Of a stretch of 64,000 bases of DNA, positions 46,246 to 55,199 are shown piece by piece. Every line of letters begins with the position of its first letter. Positions within the stretch are counted from its first letter, which is position 1. The DNA is from Thermoanaerobacterium sp. PSU-2. Lineage in GTDB: Bacteria; Bacillota; Thermoanaerobacteria; Thermoanaerobacterales; Thermoanaerobacteraceae. The position numbers and the translations under genes were made by a program. Under the pieces are notes generated by a model, which was given only the letters and a program-made list of their open reading frames with translations, ran no database searches and had not been told where the DNA came from. Location of the stretch: the NCBI RefSeq assembly GCF_002102475.1, contig NZ_MSQD01000007.1, positions 62,001 through 126,000 on the forward strand, in the 5' to 3' direction.

Positions 46246-46845
46246 TTAAATGAAAATTTCGTATATACCCAAAAAAACAATTAAAATACCTGAAACTAAT
46301 GGTGCATAACTGCCAAATGCTTTGGCTAAGTAAGTATTGCCTATGGTAAAACCCAAAAGAATGGATAATAAACTGAAAATAATTGTTAATAATGTAGTAA
46401 AATATATGTTAAGTCCTGTAATGCTTGCTCCAATTCCTAAACCTAAATTGTTTATTGTTAAACCCAAAGCAAGAATAATAGATTCTTTCATATCTATATA
46501 TTTTAAATTATCCTTTCCTTCTATTTTTGAATTAATCAGGATTTCGTAATTATTCTTAAAATCAAAAGTATCTGTTTTCCGTTTCTTATAATAGTCTAAA
46601 ATAAACCATAAGCCTAACATAATAAGTATAAGACTGCCAGCAATATTTGATATGTTTGATGGTAAAAATCTATTTATAAAGAAACCTATAGACATCGATA
46701 AAAATGTACCAATGCCAGATACTAAAGCAATTAGAAGATTACTTAATATTCCGATCCTTATTTTTTTAATCCCATATGCTATGGCCACAGTAAAGTTATC
46801 AATATTTGCTGATATTGAAAATAATAAACTTGATATAACATGCAT
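46246..46845 (-). CDS. ytaF: sporulation membrane protein YtaF (MntP-like)
   Basis: 199 residues with six membrane segments and the duplicated MntP signatures DNFTVAIAYGI (N-terminal) and NNLGLGIGAS (second half). YtaF proteins are MntP relatives found in spore formers. The substrate of YtaF is unclear; manganese efflux is known for MntP itself. It is transcribed away from the defence island. Confidence 0.85.
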   Translation of the reverse strand: MHVISSLLFSISANIDNFTVAIAYGIKKIRIGILSNLLIALVSGIGTFLSMSIGFFINRFLPSNISNIAGSLILIMLGLWFILDYYKKRKTDTFDFKNNYEILINSKIEGKDNLKYIDMKESIILALGLTINNLGLGIGASITGLNIYFTTLLTIIFSLLSILLGFTIGNTYLAKAFGSYAPLVSGILIVFLGIYEIFI

Positions 46846-47007
46846 AACAACCCCCCTATTTTAATATGTCTTTATATTATATTCTTCATTTGAGAATTAT
46901 GTTATCTGAAGCTTATTAAAAATTTGTCGCTTGCAACTTAAGGAAAATTTTCTTAAGTGTACAATAATATCAAAAAACTATACAGACAAAAAGCAAAAAT
47001 TGTATTA

Positions 47008-47200
47008 GTATTACAAAAAAGCGCTTAATGAAATCGCTGCTGAAAAAGTAGATGCAGCATTTTTAATTATGTTTACTGATCAATGTATAGAAGCACGGTT
47101 GAAGTCTGTTCCAGAGTATATAGATGAATATGCCGAAAATACAGTTATGATTAAAATAACTGGAGTAATTAGAAATAGAGGGTTTGGATATGCCGCTTAA
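47008..47200 (+). pseudogene. short coding relic next to the IS200 element
   Basis: An open frame without a good start reads KKALNEIAAEKVDAAFLIMF and ends RNRGFGYAA. The composition is protein-like, but I do not recognise the family. It probably remains from a gene cut by insertion of the neighbouring element. Confidence 0.35.
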
Positions 47201-47202
47201 GC

Positions 47203-47725
47203 AGCTTAAAACTCGCCTAAAGTAAAATTATCATTCTTTTGATTTTCTTTTATGTCTTGATTTTGTATATACTCTATTATCACTTCATCTGTTACATTGC
47301 CACTACTTGCTGCAAAATATCCTCCCGCCCACAAATGTTGTCCCCAAAATTGTTTTTTAAGCTCCTTATTTTCCATCAACAGCTTCCTTGAACTGTATCC
47401 TTTTATATATTGCACCAACTTACTTACTGACAAATGTGGTGGTACCGACACTAGTATATGTATATAATCTTTTGACACATGTCCTGATAATATTTCTACT
47501 TCATTATTTTTGCATACTATTCTTATTAGTTCTCTTGTTCTTTCTGCTATTTTCCCAACCAATACCGGTTTTCTATATTTTGTTATCCATACTATATGAT
47601 ATTTTAGGTCATATGTAGCATGCGACGACTTTCTATAATTTTGCATATTTATCACCTCTAGTTTTATTTTTTACTAGAAGTGATTATTTATTTTGTTGAC
47701 CTAAAGATTTCAGCTTAAGCTGATA
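47203..47725 (-). mobile_element. IS200/IS605-type insertion sequence (ends approximate)
   Basis: It contains one Y1-transposase gene without tnpB. Subterminal hairpins are visible: TCAGCTTAAGCTGA (47711-47724) on the upstream side and a CTTCTAGT/ACTAGAG stem just before the gene, as in IS200 leaders. Confidence 0.7.
47206..47646 (-). CDS. tnpA: IS200/IS605 family transposase TnpA
   Basis: 146 residues. The fold signature KYHIVWITKYRKPVL at the start and the catalytic tyrosine helix (VTDEVIIEYIQNQ) are present. The HUH metal site usually reads H-hydrophobic-H, but here it reads DYIHILV, so the first histidine is a tyrosine. This may weaken or abolish activity. ATG at 47646 is behind GAGGTGAT. 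A 5' hairpin probably limits its translation. Confidence 0.85.
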   Translation of the reverse strand: MQNYRKSSHATYDLKYHIVWITKYRKPVLVGKIAERTRELIRIVCKNNEVEILSGHVSKDYIHILVSVPPHLSVSKLVQYIKGYSSRKLLMENKELKKQFWGQHLWAGGYFAASSGNVTDEVIIEYIQNQDIKENQKNDNFTLGEF

Positions 47726-47832
47726 GATTTAACCCTATTATATAGACATTAAAACATGCTGCTCTACTATGGTCTAAAATATTAACCTTAAATCAAAATT
47801 GAATTTGCCTCCCGGCAGGAAATAAAAACAGA

Positions 47833-48240
47833 GCCTGCGAATTAGAGGTCAAGAGGCTTGTGAGGGATACTGGACGAAGGAGGATATGCTCACACGGCGA
47901 ATGCGAACCTCTTGACCGTAAACCAAGCAGGCGTATAATCTAAAAAGCGAGAGGTAAATTAAAAGAGTACTCGCAAGAGTACTTTCCGTAATAAAGACCA
48001 TAAAAATATACAGAAAAAAAAATAAAAGCACTTCTACAAAATAAGCAGAGGTGCTCATTTAGCCGGATTTTTGATTTAAACGGAGCAAAACGTTCAACTG
48101 AATATCTACGAGAGGATATACAAGGTATATACCATTAAGGAAAGTAATGGACGTGGGGCGTGACCGATTATATCGCCCCACCTTGGAGTTGAACGGAGTC
48201 TACGAATCAAAGCATAAGGAGAAGACCTTGCATATACCCT
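47833..48240 (+). ncRNA. candidate structured non-coding RNA
   Basis: Two stem-rich modules lack any coding sense. The first nests GCCTGC/GCAGGC, GGTCAAGAGG/CCTCTTGACC and TGTGAG/CTCACA (47833-47932), followed by a 9-bp hairpin closed by a GCAA tetraloop (47964-47985), which suggests the plus strand. The second is closed by GTTCAACT/AGTTGAAC (48092-48194) and encloses CCATTA/TAATGG and GTGGGGCG/CGCCCCAC hairpins. The family is not identified. Confidence 0.55.
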
Positions 48241-48315
48241 GAAAATAAAGCCCCCGAATTTATTCTGGCGAGGATGTCACTGGAATAAAAATTTACAAAT
48301 TTTCAATAATTTATA

Positions 48316-48347
48316 TTGACAATATGGTAAATTCATTTTATTATAAT
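48316..48347 (+). promoter_or_regulatory. promoter of the type I-B cas operon
   Basis: TTGACA (48316-48321) with TATTAT (48339-48344, 17-bp spacer) or TATAAT (48342-48347, 20-bp spacer). Transcription should begin near 48350-48355. Confidence 0.7.
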
Positions 48348-48352
48348 AGTAA

Positions 48353-48462
48353 CCTATTTTAGTTTTTGTTTATATGTAGGTAGTATCAAATTATTTGAGT
48401 TATAAAAATTTTTGTTTTTGTTTACAGAGGAAAATAGGTAGAACCAATATTGGGAGGTAAGA
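48353..48462 (+). ncRNA. putative crRNA-like autorepressor (CreR-type) in the cas6 leader
   Basis: Two degenerate copies of the array repeat lie at 48376-48407 and 48432-48462. Each keeps TAGGTAG, two bases, a hairpin of different sequence (TCAAA/TTTGA; CCAA/TTGG), one G and eight bases. The first ends TTATAAAA, like the repeat's TTATAAAC handle. The 24 nt between them (48408-48431) match 48356-48374 except at guide positions 6 and 18, with CCT (48353-48355) as a PAM-like flank. The second pseudo-repeat contains the cas6 Shine-Dalgarno. Confidence 0.6.
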
Positions 48463-48465
48463 AAA

Positions 48466-49266
48466 ATGCAGATTGGCGACAAAAAAAGTTTAATGATAAC
48501 GGGAACTGCAAAAAAAGAACAAAATATTCTCCTTGATGAAATTAATTATTCATTAACAAAATTCATTTACGAAACTCTTGCAAGCAATTCGCCGGAGTTT
48601 TCGCGGGAACTTCATGAAGTTGGTTTTAAAAAAAGCAAAAAAAGTTTTAAAGGAGTATGTTTTTCCCGCCCGTATTTTTCTGATTTTACCTTAAAAGAAA
48701 ATGGTACTATCTCAGTTGGTAAGTTTGTAACGATTAAAGTAAGGTCACTTGTTAAAGGATTTTTGGATAATTTTATTCTTGGTTTATATAAAAATGAAAA
48801 AATAAAAATTAGCAAAGCGGAATTTAGTTTTGAAGAAATAAAAATTTTACCGGAACTGCGATTTAAAACCGAAGAAATGTTTTATCTTGATACCCCGTTA
48901 GTTTTAAGTGTTAAAGACCATTCAACCGGAAAAGCAAAATACCTGCGCTATCTTGATGATCGAGAGAAATTCAAAGAAGCATTAAAACAAAATTTAAAGG
49001 AAAAGTACAGTACCTTTTATGGGAATGAAATTGATTTAAATGATTTTGATTTTAGTTTTGATGAAAGTTATATGGCTACTGCCGCAAAACATTCAAAACT
49101 TATTACCTACTGTGATCAGCGGATTTACGGAGAATTAGCTCCATTTACAATCAAAGCTCCAATTGAAGTTATGGAAATGATCTATTACTCGGGAATCGGA
49201 GAAAAAAATATGATGGGCTTTGGCTTCATTAGTAAAAAATTAAAAATAAAAGGGGGAAAGGTATAA
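48466..49266 (+). CDS. cas6: CRISPR-associated endoribonuclease Cas6
   Basis: 266-residue RAMP-fold nuclease that cuts pre-crRNA within the repeat. The C-terminal glycine-rich loop GIGEKNMMGFGFI is diagnostic. An N-terminal histidine-containing catalytic region is less obvious (RELHEVGFKKSKK). ATG lies behind GGGAGGT, which itself is part of a degenerate repeat. It is the only Cas6 in the window and probably also serves the type III-D complex. Confidence 0.92.
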   Translation: MQIGDKKSLMITGTAKKEQNILLDEINYSLTKFIYETLASNSPEFSRELHEVGFKKSKKSFKGVCFSRPYFSDFTLKENGTISVGKFVTIKVRSLVKGFLDNFILGLYKNEKIKISKAEFSFEEIKILPELRFKTEEMFYLDTPLVLSVKDHSTGKAKYLRYLDDREKFKEALKQNLKEKYSTFYGNEIDLNDFDFSFDESYMATAAKHSKLITYCDQRIYGELAPFTIKAPIEVMEMIYYSGIGEKNMMGFGFISKKLKIKGGKV

Positions 49267-50700
49267 GTGTCTACTGATTATAGTGGTGTTTATTTAGTAG
49301 ATGTTGGTATAGCTTATTTTAAATCATGGCTTAAAGCGCAAAACAGTGGAACAATTACAACTATTACAGGAAATGATATAAGAACATTTGCTAATCAAAT
49401 AAGAGCCCATTATATGAACAATCCTGATGATTGGAAAACTTTGCAAAAAGAATTGTTATTTATTATTACGAGAAACCCGATTCGTTATAAGTCTGCGGAA
49501 AATTTATTCAAAATCAAAAATGGAAACTCGATAATTGATTTAAGCGAAGAGTATGCCAAATTGCTTAACGGGAATGCAAGCAAAAAAAGTAATAGCACCA
49601 AATGCAGTTTATGTGGGCAACATGAGGGAGTATATCCATTGGATCGAACATTTATGCCGTATTACGTCAGCGGTACAAACTGGAACGCCAAATTTTTTCA
49701 TAAAAAAGAGTTTCTCGGGTGTATAAAATGTATATTTTTCTTAACAGTAATGCCGTTCGGATTATTTAAAACCGTTATGGATGAAAATAACAAAACAACA
49801 GGCTATGCTGCTTTTCATACTGATGATAAAGAAATTTATGAAAGTATAATAGATATAGTTTATACTGAAAACAATAATTTAATAAAGTTTAAAAATGAAA
49901 ATGATTTGTATAAAGTTGTTTATAAAGCATTATCAGAATACTCTCAGAACAGCCAAAGTAACCGCCACAGAACGAGTGTTGATATCTACATTTTTAACAA
50001 TGATAACCGCGATATAGGAAATGATTTAAAAATTATAAAACTGCCGGACAGAAATATCGGTTTTATATTAGAGGTAGCAAGAGACATAAAATTCAAAAAA
50101 GATATTTTAAAAATTAACACACTGGAATACGGCTATTTTCCAGCGTATAGAATCTTTTTAAGCAATATAAATTTTCTACTTGGCAAGAAAACTCTCAAAA
50201 CTTTTGGAGTATGGCTTTTTAAAAACTTTTCGTTAGATTTTATTAAACTTTATTTCAAGGAGGTACTGGGTATGTCAGAAAATATTATTGATTATGGTTT
50301 TAAGTTAGCCGAAAGGTTGACGGAATTTTACAAAAAATCAAATGCCAATTACAGAAAGATTAAATATTTGGAAAACACTAACAACCGTTATGAATTTGCC
50401 AGAGAAATAGTGGATATTTACAGAAAAACCGTTACAGAAGGCTTGAAACTGACAAAAAACCATGGACCCGGTGAAGTGGAAAAAATACTTGCGGAATTAA
50501 AAAAGCCTTTTGATAACACGAAAGAATTTTTTGATGTAATTATGAATGAGTCATACGATTGGCGGATGTTAAAGTTAATTGTTATAGCAAGGATATATGA
50601 GTTGCTGATGAATGAAAAGTTCGTCTCTAATATTGATGATTTAGATGATGAAATTGATAATGATTTGGAATATGAAAGTGCCGATGACAGTGTATTCTAA
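49267..50700 (+). CDS. cas8b1: type I-B Cascade large subunit Cas8b1/Cst1
   Basis: 477-residue large subunit of the Tneap-type I-B effector, expected to recognise the PAM. Paired cysteines CSLCG near residue 115 and CIKC near 155 form the zinc site typical of Cst1. The C-terminus is acidic. The start is GTG at 49267, directly after the cas6 stop codon. The assignment rests on the zinc motif and on its position between cas6 and cas7. Confidence 0.88.
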   Translation: MSTDYSGVYLVDVGIAYFKSWLKAQNSGTITTITGNDIRTFANQIRAHYMNNPDDWKTLQKELLFIITRNPIRYKSAENLFKIKNGNSIIDLSEEYAKLLNGNASKKSNSTKCSLCGQHEGVYPLDRTFMPYYVSGTNWNAKFFHKKEFLGCIKCIFFLTVMPFGLFKTVMDENNKTTGYAAFHTDDKEIYESIIDIVYTENNNLIKFKNENDLYKVVYKALSEYSQNSQSNRHRTSVDIYIFNNDNRDIGNDLKIIKLPDRNIGFILEVARDIKFKKDILKINTLEYGYFPAYRIFLSNINFLLGKKTLKTFGVWLFKNFSLDFIKLYFKEVLGMSENIIDYGFKLAERLTEFYKKSNANYRKIKYLENTNNRYEFAREIVDIYRKTVTEGLKLTKNHGPGEVEKILAELKKPFDNTKEFFDVIMNESYDWRMLKLIVIARIYELLMNEKFVSNIDDLDDEIDNDLEYESADDSVF

Positions 50701-50767
50701 ATAAATACTTAAAATGTAAAGTATTTCGGTAATATAATTATACGAGTTATACGAGGAGGAATATCTT

Positions 50768-51811
50768 ATGAATTTTGCGCAAGGGATTTTTATGTTTAAT
50801 GTAGACGCCGGAGCTTTAAATAACCTGAAAAATGACAAAAAGGGAGATGGAACAACCATTACCAGAACAAAGAAAATTGAGGCATATGATGCAAATGGTC
50901 AGCACAAAACCTATGTTTTAGTATCTGCACAGTCTTACAATCACTTTATTCAGGTAACACATATGGATAAATTTAAAGCAAGATATTCTACAAAAACAAA
51001 AGAAGGAAAAAAAGTTAATTACGAAGTTGATCCTATAAAATATGTTGATCAAGACTTAAGAGGTTATATGGAAACCGATCAAGGTTTATCAAGGATAGCA
51101 CCATTTAAGTTTTCGCACCTGATATCGGTAAACGGCGTTAAAATTTTAGAATCATTCAACACCACCAGTACTGAAGGTGATAATATGATTTACCAGTACG
51201 AAGTCTACAAAACCCATTTTAAAGGGAAATTTAACATTGATTTAGACGCTGTCGGCAGATTTGAAGCACGTAACAAAAGCGGTTACCAAAATATCAACGA
51301 TGATTTAATTAAAAAATATGATGAAGAAAAAGAGTATAAAGAAATTATTCATAAGATTGACAAAGAAAATAAGGTGGTTGTTTTAACTGCCAAAGAACGG
51401 GCAAAAAGGATACACGAATATTTAAAATCTCTGAACTATGTTCAGGGTGGTGCTAAACTGACAAATAACTTTGAAAATATTGCACCGCAATTCATTATTC
51501 TTGTTATTGTTGAGAGCGGTAATAATATTCTGGCTAATGTAATACATGAAGCTGGTGAATATGGCAGCGGATTTAAGGTTAATTTTAACGTACTGAAAAA
51601 AATGCTTTTAGCCTATAAGAATGATTTAAAGTCAAAAGTTTATATTGGAAGAAACGAAGGATATCTTGACAGTCTGCAAACAGAAATTGACAGATTTATT
51701 AAGGAAATGAGCGAGGAAAAAATAGAAGTTGTAAATGACATCGTAAAAAATGTAATTGACAAATTTGGAGAAGAAATATATGCCTTTTACTGCAACGCTG
51801 ATAGCAATTAG
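50768..51811 (+). CDS. cas7: type I-B Cascade backbone subunit Cas7 (Cst2/DevR)
   Basis: 347-residue RAMP protein that coats the crRNA spacer. The Cst2/DevR pattern is clear: FNVDAGALNNLKNDKKGDG, then TYVLVSAQSYNHFI, and ISVNGVKILESFNTT. ATG at 50768 follows GAGGAGG. Cas7 subunits cover six guide bases each and leave every sixth base flipped out, which matters for the leader element described upstream. Confidence 0.92.
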   Translation: MNFAQGIFMFNVDAGALNNLKNDKKGDGTTITRTKKIEAYDANGQHKTYVLVSAQSYNHFIQVTHMDKFKARYSTKTKEGKKVNYEVDPIKYVDQDLRGYMETDQGLSRIAPFKFSHLISVNGVKILESFNTTSTEGDNMIYQYEVYKTHFKGKFNIDLDAVGRFEARNKSGYQNINDDLIKKYDEEKEYKEIIHKIDKENKVVVLTAKERAKRIHEYLKSLNYVQGGAKLTNNFENIAPQFIILVIVESGNNILANVIHEAGEYGSGFKVNFNVLKKMLLAYKNDLKSKVYIGRNEGYLDSLQTEIDRFIKEMSEEKIEVVNDIVKNVIDKFGEEIYAFYCNADSN

Positions 51812-51876
51812 CAGCTTTTAGGATATGTACGGATATATTCGTACATATCCTGGATTATTAAAAAAGGAGTGAAAAA

Positions 51877-52533
51877 ATGAAGGTTGAAAAAGCTGTAAAA
51901 ATCAAAATTACTGGTTGGACAGCAACTTTTACAAATATATTTTTTAAGACGGGAAAAATTTTGGCATACGAAATGCCGCCTCTTTCTTCATTAATAGGAC
52001 TGCTTTCGGCAGCCAAAGGGAAAACTATAAAAGATGTTGATTTTAAAATCGGCTATGAATTTACTTATAGAGCAAAAGCATGGGATGTAGAAACTTACTA
52101 TAAAGCAACGAAGAGAAAAGATACTAAAGGCGAATCATCTGTATGGTTTAAGAATTTTTTATATGATGTGGAATTAAATTTGTATTTAACTGATTTAAGT
52201 TTTACCGACTATTTCAAAAAACCCCGCTACACTATATTGTTGGGGCAAAGCCACGATCTTGCCACGGTAGAAGAAATTAAAGAAGTTGATCTTATAAAAA
52301 CAGGTAAAGGAACAATAAGCAATACGGCAGTTTCCGTTAGTGCAAAAGGGGTTTCGGGAGTACCAATTATTATGCCGGTGAAAATAGATTTGGACACAAG
52401 AGAGATTTTAAATCAAAAACCGTTTATTATTATTAAACGGCCTGTGAGCATTGAAAATGATAATATTTATATGGTAAAAGGAGAAAATAAGGATGTTTAC
52501 CTCTATTCCCCAGAGTTCATCAACGCTTGTTAA
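51877..52533 (+). CDS. cas5: type I-B Cascade subunit Cas5
   Basis: 218-residue RAMP protein that caps the 5' handle of the crRNA. The start VKIKITGWTATFTN and EMPPLSSLIGLLSAAKG are typical of Cas5t. A glycine-rich segment (SAKGVSGVPIIMPVK) lies in the second half. ATG follows AAAAGGAG. Its last 41 bp overlap the cas3 gene. Confidence 0.9.
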   Translation: MKVEKAVKIKITGWTATFTNIFFKTGKILAYEMPPLSSLIGLLSAAKGKTIKDVDFKIGYEFTYRAKAWDVETYYKATKRKDTKGESSVWFKNFLYDVELNLYLTDLSFTDYFKKPRYTILLGQSHDLATVEEIKEVDLIKTGKGTISNTAVSVSAKGVSGVPIIMPVKIDLDTREILNQKPFIIIKRPVSIENDNIYMVKGENKDVYLYSPEFINAC

Positions 52534-54838
52534 TTATTCTTGTTTAAATGATGTTCTTGCAAAAGATGACGGAGAAACACTTATTGAACATACAAAAAAG
52601 GTTGTTAAAGTTCTAATAGAATTGAAAAATCTCTTTAAGAATGCAGGAAGTTACTTTGGCGATGATCTTCTTTTTGAAAAAGTATATATTGCAGGGTTGT
52701 TTCACGATTTAGGAAAAATAATGCCCGGTTTTCAAATTGCAATTCAGAATAAATCGCACTGGGATTTCAGGCACGAATTTGCTTCACTTTTCTTGATTGG
52801 TGATATATATATTAACGGGAAAAAACTCGACGAGAATGAAATCATTGATATTTATACGATTATAGTAACACACCACAAATCTTTAAAAGATTTAAAAGAA
52901 AAATGGATTGGATATATTGAAAAATCGTTTATTGAAGTAACAAAAGGAAAAATCGAAAAAGGGATAGTTGAACTTGCTAAATTGCTTGAAATAGATCGTT
53001 TGTCTGCAAGAAGGATATATCATGATATATTTTTAGAGTATGTAGATTATGTCAAAAAAACTTATAACACTCTTACAGGTAATACTTTGGATTTGGACAT
53101 TATAAAAAACTACAGCGAGAGCCGGTTTTTTCAAAGATTTGACAGGATATATGATATAGTGCAGGATTCAAAAAGAAAGCAAAAATTAATTTTTATGATA
53201 GGGCTGATGAAATCTGCTGATCATCTTGCATCTTCCGGACAAATAGAAATAATCAAAATAAGCACTGATTTTAAGATATTTGAAAAAGGAATAAGATTAT
53301 ATTCTACTCAAGAAAGGGCTTCAAAAATAAAGGATGATGTTTTACTAATTGCACCGACAGGTTCGGGTAAAACTGAAGCGGCATTATCCTGGGCGAAAAA
53401 TAATATGAAAAACAGTGACAACGACCGAATATTTTATCTGTTACCCAATATAGCAAGTATAAACAAAATGGTAGAGAGATTACAAAACATTTTCGGTAAA
53501 GATAAGGTCGTGCCGGTTCACAGTAAGACTGCATTTAAGATATACGAAAACTTTATTGAAGAAAAAACTTTTGAAGAGTTATCGGAAGAAGAAAAGCATA
53601 AAATAAATAAAAATGTTTCCCAGCAAAAAAGTTTGATAAAGAAAATTCATTTTCCAGTGAAAGTAGCCACTATTTATCAGTTACTGAAAAATGCTTATTA
53701 TATAGGCGATTATGAGATCAACTTTGCTGAATTATACAATGCAAGAGTTATAGTTGACGAAATTCACGCTTACGAAAAAGAAGCTGTGTGTAAATTAATT
53801 ATTTTTTTAAAATTTTTAAAAGAGAACTTTAACACCAAAATTATGATAATGTCGGCAACCATACCAACGAATTTACAGGAGTTTATAATTAAAAAATTGG
53901 ATATTGAAAATGTATTAAAAATGAAAGATGAGGAACTTGTATCTTTTAACAGACATATTGTTTTCAGGTTACCTGGGACACTGATGAACTACGTTGATGA
54001 AATAGCATATAAAGTAAGAAACAGGAAAAAAATTCTGGTGGTTGCTAATACCGTTGAAACAGGTCAAGATCTGTACAAGATTTTAAAAGACAAACTGTCT
54101 GGAAGTTACATTAAAGAAGAAGATATTAAACTTTTACACAGTCATTTCACTTTAAAAGACAGAGATAAAATAGAAGAAAAAGTTGGAGATTATAAATTGC
54201 TTGTGGCTACACAGGTAGTAGAAGTTTCTTTAAATATCAGTTATAATGAGTTATATACTGAACCGGCACCACTGGACGCTTTGCTGCAAAGGTTTGGACG
54301 CATAAACCGCTTTAGAGAAAAAAGTGAGCTTGCAGCCGTATTTATTGTTGAAAAAGATATTAATAAAAAAGGTTATCCTTATAGGGATAGAAAAGTAGTG
54401 GAAAAAACTTTAGAATTATTTAAAAAATCACCAGTTAAACTTGAAGAAAAAGCAATTCAAAAAATGCTTGATGAAGTATACAGTAGTTATGATTATGAAG
54501 TATTTGTAGATCCAAGGCTATATAACTATTTAAATGAATCGCTTACCGAAAAATATGATAATAAAGACTTAAAAAAACAATTTTATGAAGAGTTTGACGG
54601 TATAACGGTATATCCTTTTGCTTTTAAGGATAAAGTTGTAGAATTAATAAACAACAAGGATTTTTATGAGTTGGAACTTTATAAAATTTCGTTGAACTTA
54701 GGAACTGTACTGGGATTAATGAAAAAAAGATTAATAGAACAGGAACGAATAAACGGCATTCCGATAAATTTTGTAAAATGCTATTATGACAGTGAAATTG
54801 GTTTGGACAAAAACAGACCATTGGAAATCAAAAAATAA
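52493..54838 (+). CDS. cas3: CRISPR nuclease-helicase Cas3
   Basis: 781-residue fusion of HD nuclease and SF2 helicase that degrades DNA opened by Cascade. The HD domain shows GLFHDLGKIMPGFQ (His71-Asp72) and a later HHKS. The helicase has Walker A APTGSGKTEAA, motif II DEIH, motif III MSATIPT and motif VI QRFGRINR. All residues needed for nuclease and ATPase activity appear intact. ATG at 52493 overlaps cas5 and has AAAGGAG upstream. Confidence 0.95.
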   Translation: MFTSIPQSSSTLVNYSCLNDVLAKDDGETLIEHTKKVVKVLIELKNLFKNAGSYFGDDLLFEKVYIAGLFHDLGKIMPGFQIAIQNKSHWDFRHEFASLFLIGDIYINGKKLDENEIIDIYTIIVTHHKSLKDLKEKWIGYIEKSFIEVTKGKIEKGIVELAKLLEIDRLSARRIYHDIFLEYVDYVKKTYNTLTGNTLDLDIIKNYSESRFFQRFDRIYDIVQDSKRKQKLIFMIGLMKSADHLASSGQIEIIKISTDFKIFEKGIRLYSTQERASKIKDDVLLIAPTGSGKTEAALSWAKNNMKNSDNDRIFYLLPNIASINKMVERLQNIFGKDKVVPVHSKTAFKIYENFIEEKTFEELSEEEKHKINKNVSQQKSLIKKIHFPVKVATIYQLLKNAYYIGDYEINFAELYNARVIVDEIHAYEKEAVCKLIIFLKFLKENFNTKIMIMSATIPTNLQEFIIKKLDIENVLKMKDEELVSFNRHIVFRLPGTLMNYVDEIAYKVRNRKKILVVANTVETGQDLYKILKDKLSGSYIKEEDIKLLHSHFTLKDRDKIEEKVGDYKLLVATQVVEVSLNISYNELYTEPAPLDALLQRFGRINRFREKSELAAVFIVEKDINKKGYPYRDRKVVEKTLELFKKSPVKLEEKAIQKMLDEVYSSYDYEVFVDPRLYNYLNESLTEKYDNKDLKKQFYEEFDGITVYPFAFKDKVVELINNKDFYELELYKISLNLGTVLGLMKKRLIEQERINGIPINFVKCYYDSEIGLDKNRPLEIKK

Positions 54839-54973
54839 TAGAAAAAGATTTTATATAGCACATATACATTGTGAATCGTCTAACAAAATGGATTTTTACA
54901 TTGTCAGAGGTCGACGACGATTTTGAGGTTTTCGCATCCTGAAATTCTTATTTTATAAGCTTTTAGGATGGGG
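54839..54973 (+). promoter_or_regulatory. leader of the CRISPR array
   Basis: 135 nt between cas3 and the first repeat, AT-rich with an inverted CATCCT/AGGATG pair (about 54938-54970) directly before the repeat. No clear promoter could be chosen. Confidence 0.5.
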
Positions 54974-55135
54974 GTTTAGGTAGAACCATTGTGGGTTATA
55001 AACTTGTGATATTTTTAAGCCTGCTGCTTTTTCAGCCCAGTTTAGGTAGAACCATTGTGGGTTATAAACCTTTTATCTACTCGTAACGATAAGAAGTAAT
55101 GCTCTGTTTAGGTAGAACCATTGTGGGTTATAAAC
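54974..55135 (+). CRISPR. CRISPR array, three 30-nt repeats, two 36-nt spacers
   Basis: Three identical repeats lie at 54974-55003, 55040-55069 and 55106-55135. Each starts GTTTAGGTAGAACC and ends GGGTTATAAAC, with a short CCA/TGG hairpin and an eight-base 3' handle TTATAAAC. Spacers are 36 nt. No degenerate terminal repeat is present. The orientation is the same as the cas operon. No match to the spacers was seen in this window. Confidence 0.97.
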
Positions 55136-55199
55136 GAAATTATATATTATTGTCATTTCTCAAATTCGAAAAAAATTATCAGATTAAATAATCTTGTGA

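Noticed and set aside
46936-46958. Near-perfect 23-bp palindrome upstream of ytaF as operator
   Set aside because: AT-rich, with a wobble at the core and no link to a promoter; could equally be a hairpin or insertion scar.
47849-48058. Minus-strand 69-residue frame in the structured region
   Set aside because: No Shine-Dalgarno; the region is better explained by RNA stems.
47760-48300. OLE RNA
   Set aside because: The OapA gene that normally accompanies OLE is absent and I cannot recall enough conserved sequence to claim it.
54974-55135. Spacer targets inside the window
   Set aside because: Neither 36-nt spacer showed a convincing match elsewhere in the window by eye.
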